Assembly (NCBI GenBank): GCA_017421025.1
Contig: JAFQME010000014.1
Location: 1-36,686 of the forward strand
Source: Oscillospiraceae bacterium
GTDB lineage: Bacteria > Bacillota > Clostridia > Oscillospirales > JAAYXM01
Reading direction: 5' to 3'
DNA: 36,686 nucleotides
Within the stretch, counting starts at the first letter, position 1. Each line of letters opens with the position of its first letter. The notes under the pieces were generated by a model. It saw only the letters and a list, made by a program, of their open reading frames with translations. It did no database searches and was not told where the DNA came from. The translations under genes and the position numbers were made by a program. Below, one piece after another: positions 26,008 through 33,612 of the stretch.

Positions 26008-26982
26008 ATGTTATCGATCATTATTCCTGCATACAACGAAGAACGCTGCATTCGGCGTGCATACGATACAATTCAAGCGTTGATGCAAGCGCATCAGATT
26101 GCGTGTGAGTTTCTTTTTGTAGATGATGGCTCTCAGGATCAGACGTTTGACATCATAACCCAACTTGCGAGTGAGCACGACAATGTGGTAGGGCTGCACT
26201 TTTCCCGCAATTTCGGCAAAGAATCCGCAATCTCGGCGGGGCTTGGTGCGGTAAATGGAGCGTGTGCGGTTGTGATCGACTGCGACCTGCAGCATCCGCC
26301 CGAAATAATTGTCGAGATGTACCGCTTGTGGGAGCAGGGGTATGAGATCGTGGAAGGGGTCAAGCGTGACCGTGGCGCAGAGAAGAAATTGCACGGAGTA
26401 GGTGCAAAAATCTTCTACTCCCTCATCAGCCGCATGGCGGGGTTTGACATGGCCAATTCCTCCGACTTTAAGCTGTTGGATCGGAAAGTGGTGGATGTGC
26501 TCAGCCGTATGCCGGAGCGTGGGTTCTTCCGTGCCATCTCTTACTGGGTCGGCTACAAAAAGACAACCGTTGAATATAATGTGAGAGAGCGGGTTGACGG
26601 GCAGTCCAAATGGTCTACCCGAGGGCTCGTGAAATATGCGCTTTCCAACATTTCTTCCTATTCCACCGCGCCCATGCAAACGGTCACAGTCCTCGGCTGC
26701 ATCATGCTGGTCATCTCGGTAATCTTCGGGGTGTGGGCGCTGATCGATAAAATTGTGGGCAGAGCGCTGGAAGGTATGACCACCGTAATCATCATTACGA
26801 TCTTCATCGGTAGTATCATTATGATCAGCCTTGGCATCATCGGCTATTATATTGCACGGATCTACGAGGAAATCAAGGGCAGACCCAAGTATATTATTTC
26901 ATCGACTACAAAGAGTAAACAGAAGTCCTATGCTCATTCTACAGAACAAGGGGGGAGCGAAGATGCAACGAGAAACAACTGA
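26008..26982 (+). CDS. GtrB-like polyprenyl-phosphate glycosyltransferase
   Basis: A 324-residue protein. A DPM1-like GT2 domain (about 1-230: LSIIIPAYNEERCIRRAYD, FVDDGSQDQT, SRNFGKESAISAGL, VIDCDLQHPPE, DGQSKWSTRGL) is followed by two membrane helices (about 230-255 and 265-290), the standard GtrB/CsbB/YkcC layout. It would load a sugar, classically glucose, on undecaprenyl phosphate at the inner face, for flipping by GtrA and transfer by the GtrII-like enzyme. It lies 13 bases after one EAL gene, and its end overlaps the next EAL gene by 20 bases, so it is the only sugar gene between two phosphodiesterases. Confidence 0.9.
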   Translation: MLSIIIPAYNEERCIRRAYDTIQALMQAHQIACEFLFVDDGSQDQTFDIITQLASEHDNVVGLHFSRNFGKESAISAGLGAVNGACAVVIDCDLQHPPEIIVEMYRLWEQGYEIVEGVKRDRGAEKKLHGVGAKIFYSLISRMAGFDMANSSDFKLLDRKVVDVLSRMPERGFFRAISYWVGYKKTTVEYNVRERVDGQSKWSTRGLVKYALSNISSYSTAPMQTVTVLGCIMLVISVIFGVWALIDKIVGRALEGMTTVIIITIFIGSIIMISLGIIGYYIARIYEEIKGRPKYIISSTTKSKQKSYAHSTEQGGSEDATRNN

Positions 26983-27745
26983 GCGTATTTTACAAGGAAT
27001 TAAAAACAATGAGTTTCAAATGCATCTCCAGTTTGTTGTTGATAATAAAACCAAAAAAATCGTTTCTGCAGAAGCACTGTCACGGTGGAATTGTCCGCAA
27101 AAAGGCATTATCGGGCCGGGTGCGTATATCGGGCATATGGAAGAAGCGGGTCTCATCAGTATGCACGACTTCTATATGTTCGAACTTGCATGCCGTCAAT
27201 TGGCGAAATGGCACGGGACGAAGCATGAGGATTTATCCATTTCGTGCAACTTTACCCGCATCACCCTTTCGGAAGAGGATTGCATTGAAAAACTGATTGA
27301 GATTTCAAATCGGTACGACTTTGACAAGTCCAAACTTGCCATCGAAATCACCGAGGATGCAATGGAAAAGAATCTGGAGTTCGCGCAGAGAAATGTGATG
27401 CGCTGCAAAGAACTCGGTTTCCGTGTGTATCTGGACGATTTGGGCAACGGCTATACTTCGCTTTCGAATCTGTGCGATTATCCCATTGATGTTGTGAAAA
27501 TCGACCGTGATATTCTGCTGAAAGCCGAAACCGAGCGAGGAAAAACGCTGCTCTCCGGCATCATTGCGCTTGCACACAGTATGAACATGGGTGTGATTTG
27601 CGAAGGGGTGGAAACTGTGGAGCAAAATACACTGATTTCACAGTCGAATTGCGACTTTATTCAGGGTTGGTATTATGCAAAGGCGATGCCTGTGGATGAG
27701 TGCGAAGCGTTTATCGAACAGCATACAATGAAATTTTTACATTGA
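26963..27745 (+). CDS. Stand-alone EAL-domain c-di-GMP phosphodiesterase
   Basis: A 260-residue soluble protein consisting of an EAL domain only. It has EAL itself (Glu37-Ala-Leu39), SCNFTRI, AIEITED, YLDDLGNGYTSL, VKIDRD, CEGVET and QGWYYAKAMP, that is, all known catalytic residues. It should linearise c-di-GMP. ATG 26963 is chosen because GGGGGAG at 26950-26956 is 6 bases upstream; the longer frame to 26831 runs inside gtrB. It overlaps gtrB by 20 bases and is the last gene of the operon, followed by a strong hairpin. With no sensor domain, its level, set by operon expression, may be the control. Confidence 0.92.
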   Translation: MQRETTERILQGIKNNEFQMHLQFVVDNKTKKIVSAEALSRWNCPQKGIIGPGAYIGHMEEAGLISMHDFYMFELACRQLAKWHGTKHEDLSISCNFTRITLSEEDCIEKLIEISNRYDFDKSKLAIEITEDAMEKNLEFAQRNVMRCKELGFRVYLDDLGNGYTSLSNLCDYPIDVVKIDRDILLKAETERGKTLLSGIIALAHSMNMGVICEGVETVEQNTLISQSNCDFIQGWYYAKAMPVDECEAFIEQHTMKFLH

Positions 27746-27849
27746 GCGAGCAGAGAAAAACGGATTAGTAAAAAACGGAGTGGAATTCGCCGCCTCCGAA
27801 TCAGAAACCATTGGCTTTGAAGCCATCTTTGCCGCTGATGCTACATCAA

Positions 27850-27884
27850 AAAGCACCACAATCCTGTCGGATTGTGGTGCTTTT
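27850..27884 (+). terminator. Terminator at the end of the polysaccharide/c-di-GMP operon
   Basis: Perfect 15-base arms AAAGCACCACAATCC (27850-27864) and GGATTGTGGTGCTTT (27869-27883) with loop TGTC, then T and GTTGT. The arms include the A/T tracts, so it may work in both directions. Nothing else supportable was seen between 27746 and the spoVT promoter. Confidence 0.9.
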
Positions 27885-27937
27885 GTTGTAAAAATTTATA
27901 TGTTAACATATCTGATTTCAAAAGTAAATATATGCGG

Positions 27938-27943
27938 TATAAT
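27938..27943 (+). promoter_or_regulatory. Candidate -10 element for spoVT
   Basis: TATAAT at 27938-27943, 56 bases before the spoVT ATG, lies in a stretch kept at the same distance in the truncated copy (3943-4005), although that copy has an extra C (GTATCAAT). No convincing -35 box is present. In Bacillus spoVT is read by a forespore sigma factor, so this vegetative-looking box may be misleading. Confidence 0.3.
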
Positions 27944-27999
27944 CTCCTGCCTTTGACAGATACTAACATCGTAATTTGAAAAATAAGGAGATTTGAGAT

Positions 28000-28542
28000 A
28001 TGAAAGCAACCGGAATCGTCCGTCGCATTGACGACCTTGGTCGTGTTGTTATCCCCAAGGAAATCCGCAGAACCATGCGTATCCGTGAAGGTGACCCGCT
28101 GGAGATTTACACCGAGCGGGGCGGGGAAGTGATTTTCAAGAAGTATTCTCCGATGGGGGATTTGAGCGAAGCGGCGGCACAGATTTGTGAGTCGGTGGCA
28201 AAAAACACAGGGCATATTGCGGTGGTGACTGATCGGGATACTGTGATTGCCGTGGCGGGAACAAGAGGCAGAGATTTGATGGACAAACACAACTCCCCCG
28301 AATTGGAGCAGATTATGGAGGAGCGTCGGACGTACCGTTGGCAAACCGGAGAAAAACGTGTGCGTGTGAGCGAAGAAGTTGAGCGGTATCATTTGGGCGT
28401 GGCATCTCCCATCCTTTCGGAAGGGGATGTGATGGGGTGCATGATGCTCCTGCTCGAAGAGCAGGACCCCTCGCTTTCCGAAGCGGAACAGAAATTGGTC
28501 CAAATCGTCTCGGGCTTCTTGGGACAACAGATGGAGAGTTAA
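28000..28542 (+). CDS. spoVT: Stage V sporulation protein T (forespore transcription regulator)
   Basis: A 180-residue protein of the expected length. The N-terminal AbrB/MazE swapped-hairpin DNA-binding domain (1-52) reads MKATGIVRRIDDLGRVVIPK and then REGDPLEIYTERGGEVIFKKY, a near-perfect SpoVT signature. A GAF-like domain (about 57-178) follows. In Bacillus it tunes sigma-G-dependent genes in the forespore, including small acid-soluble spore protein genes; such a gene lies about 900 bases away here. ATG 28000 has AAGGAG with normal spacing. A truncated copy of the same gene start lies at 3943-4119. Confidence 0.96.
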   Translation: MKATGIVRRIDDLGRVVIPKEIRRTMRIREGDPLEIYTERGGEVIFKKYSPMGDLSEAAAQICESVAKNTGHIAVVTDRDTVIAVAGTRGRDLMDKHNSPELEQIMEERRTYRWQTGEKRVRVSEEVERYHLGVASPILSEGDVMGCMMLLLEEQDPSLSEAEQKLVQIVSGFLGQQMES

Positions 28543-28546
28543 AAAA

Positions 28547-28574
28547 ACAGCGGAGTGGATTTCCACTCCGCTGT
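28547..28574 (-). terminator. Convergent terminator between spoVT and the YARHG lipoprotein gene
   Basis: ACAGCGGAGTGGA (28547-28559) pairs with TCCACTCCGCTGT (28562-28574). On the minus strand the hairpin is followed by seven T residues (complement of 28541-28547), so it is a strong terminator for the lipoprotein gene. On the plus strand there is no T tract, so it stops spoVT less efficiently. Confidence 0.8.
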
Positions 28575-28581
28575 GATGTTG

Positions 28582-29292
28582 TTATGAGAATTTTTGCAAC
28601 AGTTGGATGTTTTTCTTTTCGTATTCGTTAAAATGAGCTGTGCTGAAATTTTCATTCGGTGTATACCAGGGCTGTGAATGATAATAGGAAGCCGTGTGTT
28701 TCTTTTGGAACACGTACCCGTTGCGTGCATAAATCTCGTTGATTGCGTCCTGCGCATAGTTCCCGGTCGGGGAATCACGATCCAATGTGGAAAGTGTTGC
28801 GCTGATTTCTTCTTCGGTCAGATATGCCGAAGAGGAGTGCGGAAAAATGAAATCACCGGAATCATCATATGTTGTTTCGGTTTGCGGCTGTGTGGTTGTA
28901 GATTGAGACGGAATCGTTTCTTTTTCCTTTACCGTTACCGTGCAAATCGCTTCATCTGCACCGTCTGCATAACAGGTGATATTCGTGACACCGGGAGCCG
29001 CAGCGGTGATAACCCCGTTGCTATTGACCAGTGCGATGGCTTCGTTGGAAGATTTCCATTTCAGTGTGCTTTCAAGCTCCAGTTCACCGAGCAACGTGGC
29101 CGTATCCCCGGGGAACAGTGTAATTTCGTATGTATTGAGGGTAATTCTCTTGTTGACCGGCTCAACAGGCGGTTGCTCTGTTTCCGGCACATCCATTTTG
29201 GGCAAATCCAATTGCGCCAAATCAAAAAGACTGCACGAGCAAAGACCAAGCACCATAACCGAGATGAGAAGCAGACAAATCATTTTTTTCAT
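28582..29292 (-). CDS. Lipoprotein with bacterial Ig-like (BIG2) and YARHG domains
   Basis: A 236-residue secreted protein. The N-terminus MKKMICLLLISVMVLGLCSC is a lipoprotein-type signal peptide, with Cys20 the likely lipid anchor (LCSC, an imperfect lipobox). A BIG2 domain (about 48-122) has LFPGDTATL, WKSSNEAIALV and GVITAAAPGVTNIT. A Ser/Thr/Gln-rich linker follows, then a YARHG domain (about 175-236) with INEIYARNGYVF, WYTPNENF and LNEYEKKNI-like sequence. YARHG domains occur in extracellular, often peptidoglycan-associated proteins; their role is not settled. The start at 29292 is set by GGGAG on the minus strand. It is monocistronic with its own promoter and terminator. Confidence 0.85.
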   Translation of the reverse strand: MKKMICLLLISVMVLGLCSCSLFDLAQLDLPKMDVPETEQPPVEPVNKRITLNTYEITLFPGDTATLLGELELESTLKWKSSNEAIALVNSNGVITAAAPGVTNITCYADGADEAICTVTVKEKETIPSQSTTTQPQTETTYDDSGDFIFPHSSSAYLTEEEISATLSTLDRDSPTGNYAQDAINEIYARNGYVFQKKHTASYYHSQPWYTPNENFSTAHFNEYEKKNIQLLQKFS

Positions 29293-29323
29293 ACCATCAA
29301 TCTCCCTTTTTACTTTTTTATTT

Positions 29324-29352
29324 ATGATACAGCAATTGAATGAAAAAATCAA
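29324..29352 (-). promoter_or_regulatory. Promoter of the YARHG lipoprotein gene
   Basis: On the minus strand TTGATT (29352-29347) and TATCAT (29329-29324) are 17 bases apart, ending about 30 bases before the start codon. This is a good vegetative-type promoter. Confidence 0.6.
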
Positions 29353-29363
29353 TACGGCTACAG

Positions 29364-29404
29364 AAAAACGCTCCCTCAGACCAGCCGCCTTAGAGAGCGT
29401 TTTT
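29364..29404 (-). terminator. Terminator of the small acid-soluble spore protein gene
   Basis: AAAAACGCTC (29364-29373) pairs with GAGCGTTTTT (29395-29404) around a 21-base loop. The arms end in A/T tracts and can act in both directions. It starts 12 bases beyond the SASP stop codon on the minus strand. The loop holds a motif that recurs near 32747. Confidence 0.75.
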
Positions 29405-29415
29405 CAAAAGCCAAG

Positions 29416-29598
29416 TTATTTGCCCAGATTCTGTTCGTAGTTCATAATCATCTTTTTGACCATCTGACCGCCGATGGAGCCTGCCTGACGGGAAGTCAGA
29501 TCACCGTTATAACCCTGCTTGAGGGGAACGCCGACCTCACTTGCCGCTTCCATCTTAAAGCGTTCCAGTGCCTGCTTTGCACCCGGTACAACTGCCAT
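29416..29598 (-). CDS. Alpha/beta-type small acid-soluble spore protein
   Basis: A 60-residue protein matching the alpha/beta SASP family, which coats and protects spore DNA against UV and heat. Diagnostic parts are ALERFKMEAASEVGVPL, GYNGDLTSRQAGSIGGQMVKKM and the C-terminal YEQNL. The residues around the GPR protease cleavage site (FKMEAASE) are recognisable. ATG at 29598 is preferred over TTG 29604, because AAAGGAGG on the minus strand lies at normal distance from the ATG and too close to the TTG. It should be expressed late in the forespore, but I could not identify a sigma-G promoter with confidence. Together with spoVT it shows that the host can sporulate. Confidence 0.95.
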   Translation of the reverse strand: MAVVPGAKQALERFKMEAASEVGVPLKQGYNGDLTSRQAGSIGGQMVKKMIMNYEQNLGK

Positions 29599-29688
29599 TT
29601 TCAAGACACCTCCTTTGCTTTTTGACTTCGTTTTTAGTCTGTGACAAGAAAAAAAGAATATGACTTGTAATTTTTCCCGAAAAAAGTG

Positions 29689-29717
29689 TTGTAATTTTGA
29701 AAAAACTGTGTTATCAT
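29689..29717 (+). promoter_or_regulatory. Promoter of secG
   Basis: TTGTAA (29689-29694) and TATCAT (29712-29717) are 17 bases apart and end 40 bases before the secG start. An alternative -10, CATAAT, overlaps at 29715-29720. Confidence 0.5.
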
Positions 29718-29757
29718 AATTCGGTAACGAACATATTAGAATGGGAGGTTTCCAAAA

Positions 29758-29991
29758 ATGGAAGCATTAAACGTTATTTTGACCGTTGTTCAGTTGATTT
29801 TGGCACTGTTTTTGATTGTTGTCATCATGCTCCAGCCGAGCAAGACCCAGGGCCTGGGTGTTGTCTCCGGTGCAGCTGACACATTCCTGTCCAAAAACAA
29901 ATCCAAAAGCTGGGAAGTTCGCCTTGCAAAGCTGACCACTGTGGTTGCTTTCCTGTTTGTCGCACTCACCCTGGCACTTAGCATGCTGTAA
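29758..29991 (+). CDS. secG: Preprotein translocase subunit SecG
   Basis: A 77-residue membrane protein with two helices (about 4-24 and 54-75) and the conserved middle segment [32 protein letters not shown] without the last residues' Gly-rich tail, typical of Firmicutes SecG. It assists SecYE during protein export. ATG 29758 follows GGGAGG at 29742-29747. It is a single-gene unit with its own promoter and terminator. Confidence 0.95.
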   Translation: MEALNVILTVVQLILALFLIVVIMLQPSKTQGLGVVSGAADTFLSKNKSKSWEVRLAKLTTVVAFLFVALTLALSML

Positions 29992-30000
29992 GTAAAGAAG

Positions 30001-30031
30001 GGGCTTCCCACAATCGGGAAGCCCGTTTTTT
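30001..30031 (+). terminator. Terminator after secG
   Basis: GGGCTTCCC (30001-30009), loop ACAATC, GGGAAGCCC (30016-30024), then G and six T residues. It lies 10 bases after the secG stop codon. Confidence 0.93.
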
Positions 30032-30055
30032 CGTATATCGAAAGGAGTTTTTCCC

Positions 30056-31885
30056 TTGATTGATTCATCCATTCGTAATGTCGCCATTATTGCACACGTC
30101 GACCACGGCAAAACCACACTGGTGGACGAGCTGCTCAAGCAGTCGGGCACCTTCCGTGACAACCAGGTTGTTGCAGACCGTGTGATGGATTCCAACGACA
30201 TTGAGCGTGAGCGTGGCATCACAATTCTTGCTAAAAATACCGCCGTTACTTACAAAGATATTAAAATCAACATCATCGACACTCCGGGGCACGCAGACTT
30301 CGGTGGTGAAGTTGAGCGAATTTTGAAAATGGTTTCGGGCGTTGTTCTTTTGGTGGATGCGGCGGAAGGTCCCATGCCGCAGACCCGCTTTGTCCTCCAA
30401 CGTGCGTTGGAGTTGCAGCACCGTGTCATCATCGTGGTCAACAAGATTGACCGTCCCGATGCTCGCCTCGACGAAATCGGCGACGAACTATTGGAACTTC
30501 TCTTCGACCTGGATGCAAACGAAGAACAGCTTGAGAGTCCGGTGCTCTTCTGCTCGGGTCGAGCAGGCACTGCGTCGTTAAACCCGTATGAAGCCGGCGT
30601 GGATATGAAGCCGCTGTTTGATACGATTTTAGACTATATCCCCGCTCCGGAAGCGGATACCGAAAGCCCGCTTTCCATGCTGGTCTCCTCAATCGACTAC
30701 AACGATTACGTGGGCCGCATCGGGGTTGGCAGAATCGAAACCGGTGTCCTGCGTCAGGGGATGGAGGTGCAGGTGTGCGACTATCATAACCTGCGAGAGC
30801 CGAAAAAAGCAAAAATCACCGCAATTTACCAGTTTGAAGGCTTAAACCGTGTGCCGGTCGAATCTGCAACCGCAGGCAATATCGTTTGCTTCTCGGGTGT
30901 GGACGGCATCACCATCGGTGATACCGTATGTGACCCTGCCGAGGTCAAACCTCTCCCGTTTGTCAAAATCTCCGAGCCCACCATGGAAATGACCTTCTCG
31001 GTCAACGATTCGCCGTTTGCGGGGCGTGACGGGAAGTTGGTCACCACCCGTAATATCCGGGAACGCCTTGAACGGGAACTCTTAAAAGACGTGTCGCTCC
31101 GAGTCTCCCCGGTCGAGGGGTCGATGGATTCCTTCCGTGTGGCGGGACGAGGGGAAATGCATTTGTCCATTCTGATGGAGAATATGCGCCGTGAAGGCTA
31201 TGAATTCCAGGTCAGCACGCCTCGTGTCCTTATGAAAGAGATTGACGGCGAGCTTTGTGAGCCGATCGAAGAACTCATTGTGGATGTCCCGGAAGATGCA
31301 GTGGGTGCAGTTATGGAAAAGATGGGAAGCCGTAAGGCGGAACTCACCAAAATGACCCCGATCGGAAATCGGATGCGTGTGGAATTCCTTGCTCCCACCC
31401 GTGGCCTCTTCGGTTACCGCAACGAATTCTTGACCGATACCCGAGGCGAGGGGATCTTGAACACCGTGTTCCACGGCTATGCCCCGTTTAAGGGGGAAAT
31501 TGAGCGCCGTCATACCGGCTCGCTCATCGCATATGAAACCGGCGAGGCGGTCACCTACGGTCTCTTCAATGCACAGGACCGTGGCCCGCTGTTCATCGGC
31601 CCGGGTACCGAAGTGTATGAGGGCATGGTGGTCGGCTTCTCTCCGAAATCCGAGGACATCACAGTCAACGTCTGCAAGAGAAAACAGCTCACCAATATGC
31701 GTGCATCGGGCAGTGATGACGCACTCCGTCTCACTCCGCCCCGCATCATGAGCCTGGAGCAGTGCTTGGAATTCTTGGGCGACGATGAACTTTTGGAAGT
31801 CACCCCGAATTACCTGCGCATCCGCAAACGCATTTTGCAAAATGCACTCCGTATGAAAGCCACCAAAGGCAAAAACGCACAGTAA
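30056..31885 (+). CDS. typA: Ribosome-associated GTPase TypA/BipA
   Basis: A 609-residue translational GTPase of full family length. The G domain has [15 protein letters not shown] (P-loop), [11 protein letters not shown] (switch I), [16 protein letters not shown] and NKIDRPDAR. It is followed by the EF-G-like domains II, III and V, and the TypA-specific C-terminal domain. BipA helps 50S subunit assembly and stress adaptation. TTG 30056 is the likely start: AAAGGAG at 30041-30047 is at the right distance, and the protein begins with the conserved [14 protein letters not shown] within a few residues. It follows the secG terminator closely; no separate strong promoter was recognised in the 25-base gap, so read-through is possible. 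Confidence 0.96.
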   Translation: MIDSSIRNVAIIAHVDHGKTTLVDELLKQSGTFRDNQVVADRVMDSNDIERERGITILAKNTAVTYKDIKINIIDTPGHADFGGEVERILKMVSGVVLLVDAAEGPMPQTRFVLQRALELQHRVIIVVNKIDRPDARLDEIGDELLELLFDLDANEEQLESPVLFCSGRAGTASLNPYEAGVDMKPLFDTILDYIPAPEADTESPLSMLVSSIDYNDYVGRIGVGRIETGVLRQGMEVQVCDYHNLREPKKAKITAIYQFEGLNRVPVESATAGNIVCFSGVDGITIGDTVCDPAEVKPLPFVKISEPTMEMTFSVNDSPFAGRDGKLVTTRNIRERLERELLKDVSLRVSPVEGSMDSFRVAGRGEMHLSILMENMRREGYEFQVSTPRVLMKEIDGELCEPIEELIVDVPEDAVGAVMEKMGSRKAELTKMTPIGNRMRVEFLAPTRGLFGYRNEFLTDTRGEGILNTVFHGYAPFKGEIERRHTGSLIAYETGEAVTYGLFNAQDRGPLFIGPGTEVYEGMVVGFSPKSEDITVNVCKRKQLTNMRASGSDDALRLTPPRIMSLEQCLEFLGDDELLEVTPNYLRIRKRILQNALRMKATKGKNAQ

Positions 31886-31889
31886 GATA

Positions 31890-31918
31890 CAAGCCGTACA
31901 TTCTGTACGGCTTGTTTT
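31890..31918 (+). terminator. Terminator after typA
   Basis: CAAGCCGTACA (31890-31900), loop TTC, TGTACGGCTTG (31904-31914), then four T residues and CTT. The downstream promoter's -35 box overlaps the end of this hairpin. Confidence 0.88.
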
Positions 31919-31940
31919 CTTACTTGGAATATGGTACACT
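31912..31940 (+). promoter_or_regulatory. Promoter of the AT-rich membrane protein gene
   Basis: TTGTTT (31912-31917) and TACACT (31935-31940) are 17 bases apart. The -35 box uses the last bases of the typA terminator stem and its T tract. Confidence 0.5.
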
Positions 31941-31976
31941 ATGAGTACTGTTAGAGTTGGGAGGGGGAACGTATTT

Positions 31977-32684
31977 ATGGCAAGACATGCAAGAAAACAA
32001 AGTGTCTTTTCGATGCTAACAAGCATTTTGGTTGCTGTGGTTATTGTTTATGCTGTGCTGATGTCTTTTTTTGGTTCTTGGGAGCAATTTGTATACCAAC
32101 TTCTTGAGTCGCTCCCTTTTAGTAATGGACTTTGTAAAGCTGTTTCTCGTATTATTCAAGTTGAGAACCAATACATAACAACCAAGGAAGTCTCCATTAC
32201 AGCAACCGGTATTTTTTTGGATCTCTTAAAGCTCTTTATTGCAACGGTTATACTTGGTATCATTAAGAAGTTTTATCCTTCCGGAAAACATGTTAAGGAG
32301 AAGTTGTTTTCTTTTGGTTTTGAAAATGTTGTTTTGCCTGTAGTTGTTTCATTTGGTTCGGCTTTGTTGGTGACGTATTTGGTTGAAGAGATTACTCAAT
32401 TGGGCGGTTTTTGGCCGTTCTTGATTGGTGCGATCGGAACGATTTCAACGGTTGGTGCATTCTTGTGGATTAATCCTATTACAATTGCTTTTTTTGGTAT
32501 TTCATTATTAAAAACCCTTCCGGCACTCTTAAGTACATTATTTTCATATTGCCTGGTGGTTATGATTATCATGATGGTTTCCGTTCCGGAATATAAGGCT
32601 GTATTTCTCTCTCTCGTTATGATCTTTTTGGTAATCATCGTACTGCTGGGTGTCATTGATGATAAATTAGATCGTATGTTTTAA
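31977..32684 (+). CDS. Polytopic membrane protein of unknown function (AT-rich)
   Basis: A 235-residue protein that I do not recognise. About six hydrophobic helices are visible (roughly 12-32, 80-97, 115-135, 145-165, 172-195 and 205-225), with a short basic N-terminus (MARHARKQS) and a short charged end (DDKLDRMF). The codon choice is clearly richer in A and T, and especially in T-ending codons, than in typA or pgeF on either side. It has its own promoter and terminator and GGGAGGGGG at 31960-31968 before ATG 31977. It could be a late arrival or simply a weakly expressed gene. Confidence 0.75.
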   Translation: MARHARKQSVFSMLTSILVAVVIVYAVLMSFFGSWEQFVYQLLESLPFSNGLCKAVSRIIQVENQYITTKEVSITATGIFLDLLKLFIATVILGIIKKFYPSGKHVKEKLFSFGFENVVLPVVVSFGSALLVTYLVEEITQLGGFWPFLIGAIGTISTVGAFLWINPITIAFFGISLLKTLPALLSTLFSYCLVVMIIMMVSVPEYKAVFLSLVMIFLVIIVLLGVIDDKLDRMF

Positions 32685-32769
32685 TATTGATGTATGAATG
32701 TTAATTGTACAAGAACAGGTGTAAAAAACGCAGCCGAGCGATTTATCCCTTAGACCAACCACCTTAAGA

Positions 32770-32800
32770 CAAGCCATCCAACTCGGGTGGCTTGTTTTTT
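32770..32800 (+). terminator. Terminator after the AT-rich membrane protein gene
   Basis: CAAGCCATCC (32770-32779), loop AACTC, GGGTGGCTTG (32785-32794) with one G-T pair, then six T residues. Confidence 0.9.
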
Positions 32801-32801
32801 G

Positions 32802-32830
32802 TTGAATCGGGTTTTTGTTTATGATATACT
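32802..32830 (+). promoter_or_regulatory. Promoter of the pgeF-substrate-binding protein-glucanotransferase operon
   Basis: TTGAAT (32802-32807) and TATACT (32825-32830) are 17 bases apart, starting immediately after the T tract of the preceding terminator and ending 35 bases before the pgeF start. Confidence 0.65.
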
Positions 32831-32865
32831 AATACTATTAGAGTATTTTGAGGAGGGAAAGGAAC

Positions 32866-33612
32866 TTGGATTATGTCACATTTCCGAATTTAGAGCCCTT
32901 CTCAGAGCTGACTCATGGGATGTTTTCCCGCCTTGGCGGGGCATCCAAACCTCCGTATCACGAGAGCAATTTCCGCTTGGATTCCAACGACGACCCCGCC
33001 GCTGTGCGGGAAACCTACCGCCGTGCAGGCATGGCACTCGGGTTTTCCGAGTCCCGTCTGGTTGCAGGAAAACAAGTCCATGGCAATGAAGTCCGTGTGG
33101 TAGGGAAAGCCGATGCGGGCATTTTTTGGCGAGAGCGCCCGTTGTGTGACGGATTTGTCACAAACGTCAAAAACCTTCCGCTGGGAGTGTTTGGAGCAGA
33201 TTGTCAGCCGATTTTGCTCTATGATCCGGTGACTTCTGCCATTGGTGCGGTACACGCAGGATGGCGTGGGACGGTCGCACAAATCGTGACGGAAGCGGTC
33301 CAAACCATGCAGACCGAGTATGGCAGTTGTGCGGAGCATCTCCGTGTCGCCATCGGTCCGCATATTCACAGCTGTTGTTATGAAGTGAGTGAAGATGTTG
33401 CAAGCCAACTCGGGCAAATCGGCCCGTATGTATCCCTGTCTTCCTGTGTGGAGCAGGAGCTGAAATCCCTTGGCGTGCGAGAGGAGAATGTCCATATCTC
33501 TCCGATTTGCACCCGATGCGAGCATACCCGTTTTTGGTCTCACCGTGCGGTGGCAGGGGGAGAGCGTGGGGTGTGCCTCGCAGTCATTATGTTGAAGGAG
33601 GAACGGAAATGA
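32866..33612 (+). CDS. pgeF: Peptidoglycan editing factor PgeF / YfiH-YlmD family (multicopper polyphenol oxidase fold)
   Basis: A 248-residue protein of usual size. Family motifs are GKQVHGNEV, GADCQPILLYD, GAVHAGWRGTV, VAIGPHIHSCCYEV and the HTRFWSHR-like end. The His and Cys residues that form the metal site are present. In E. coli the homologue removes wrongly placed L-Ser from UDP-MurNAc; other members act on nucleosides. TTG 32866 is chosen because AGGAGG at 32851-32856 fits it; the TTG at 32848 lies before that site. Its stop overlaps the next ATG (ATGA). Confidence 0.9.
   Translation: MDYVTFPNLEPFSELTHGMFSRLGGASKPPYHESNFRLDSNDDPAAVRETYRRAGMALGFSESRLVAGKQVHGNEVRVVGKADAGIFWRERPLCDGFVTNVKNLPLGVFGADCQPILLYDPVTSAIGAVHAGWRGTVAQIVTEAVQTMQTEYGSCAEHLRVAIGPHIHSCCYEVSEDVASQLGQIGPYVSLSSCVEQELKSLGVREENVHISPICTRCEHTRFWSHRAVAGGERGVCLAVIMLKEERK

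Noticed and set aside
27746..27849. Small gene between the last EAL gene and the terminator
   Set aside because: There are short open stretches but no ribosome binding site with start codon and no protein-like pattern.
31082..32026. Minus-strand open frame of 314 codons over the end of typA
   Set aside because: It runs through typA, its terminator and the next promoter, and has no motif.
33507..33608. Extended N-terminus for the substrate-binding lipoprotein
   Set aside because: It overlaps pgeF and would bury the signal peptide; ATG 33609 has a strong ribosome binding site and gives a proper lipoprotein signal.
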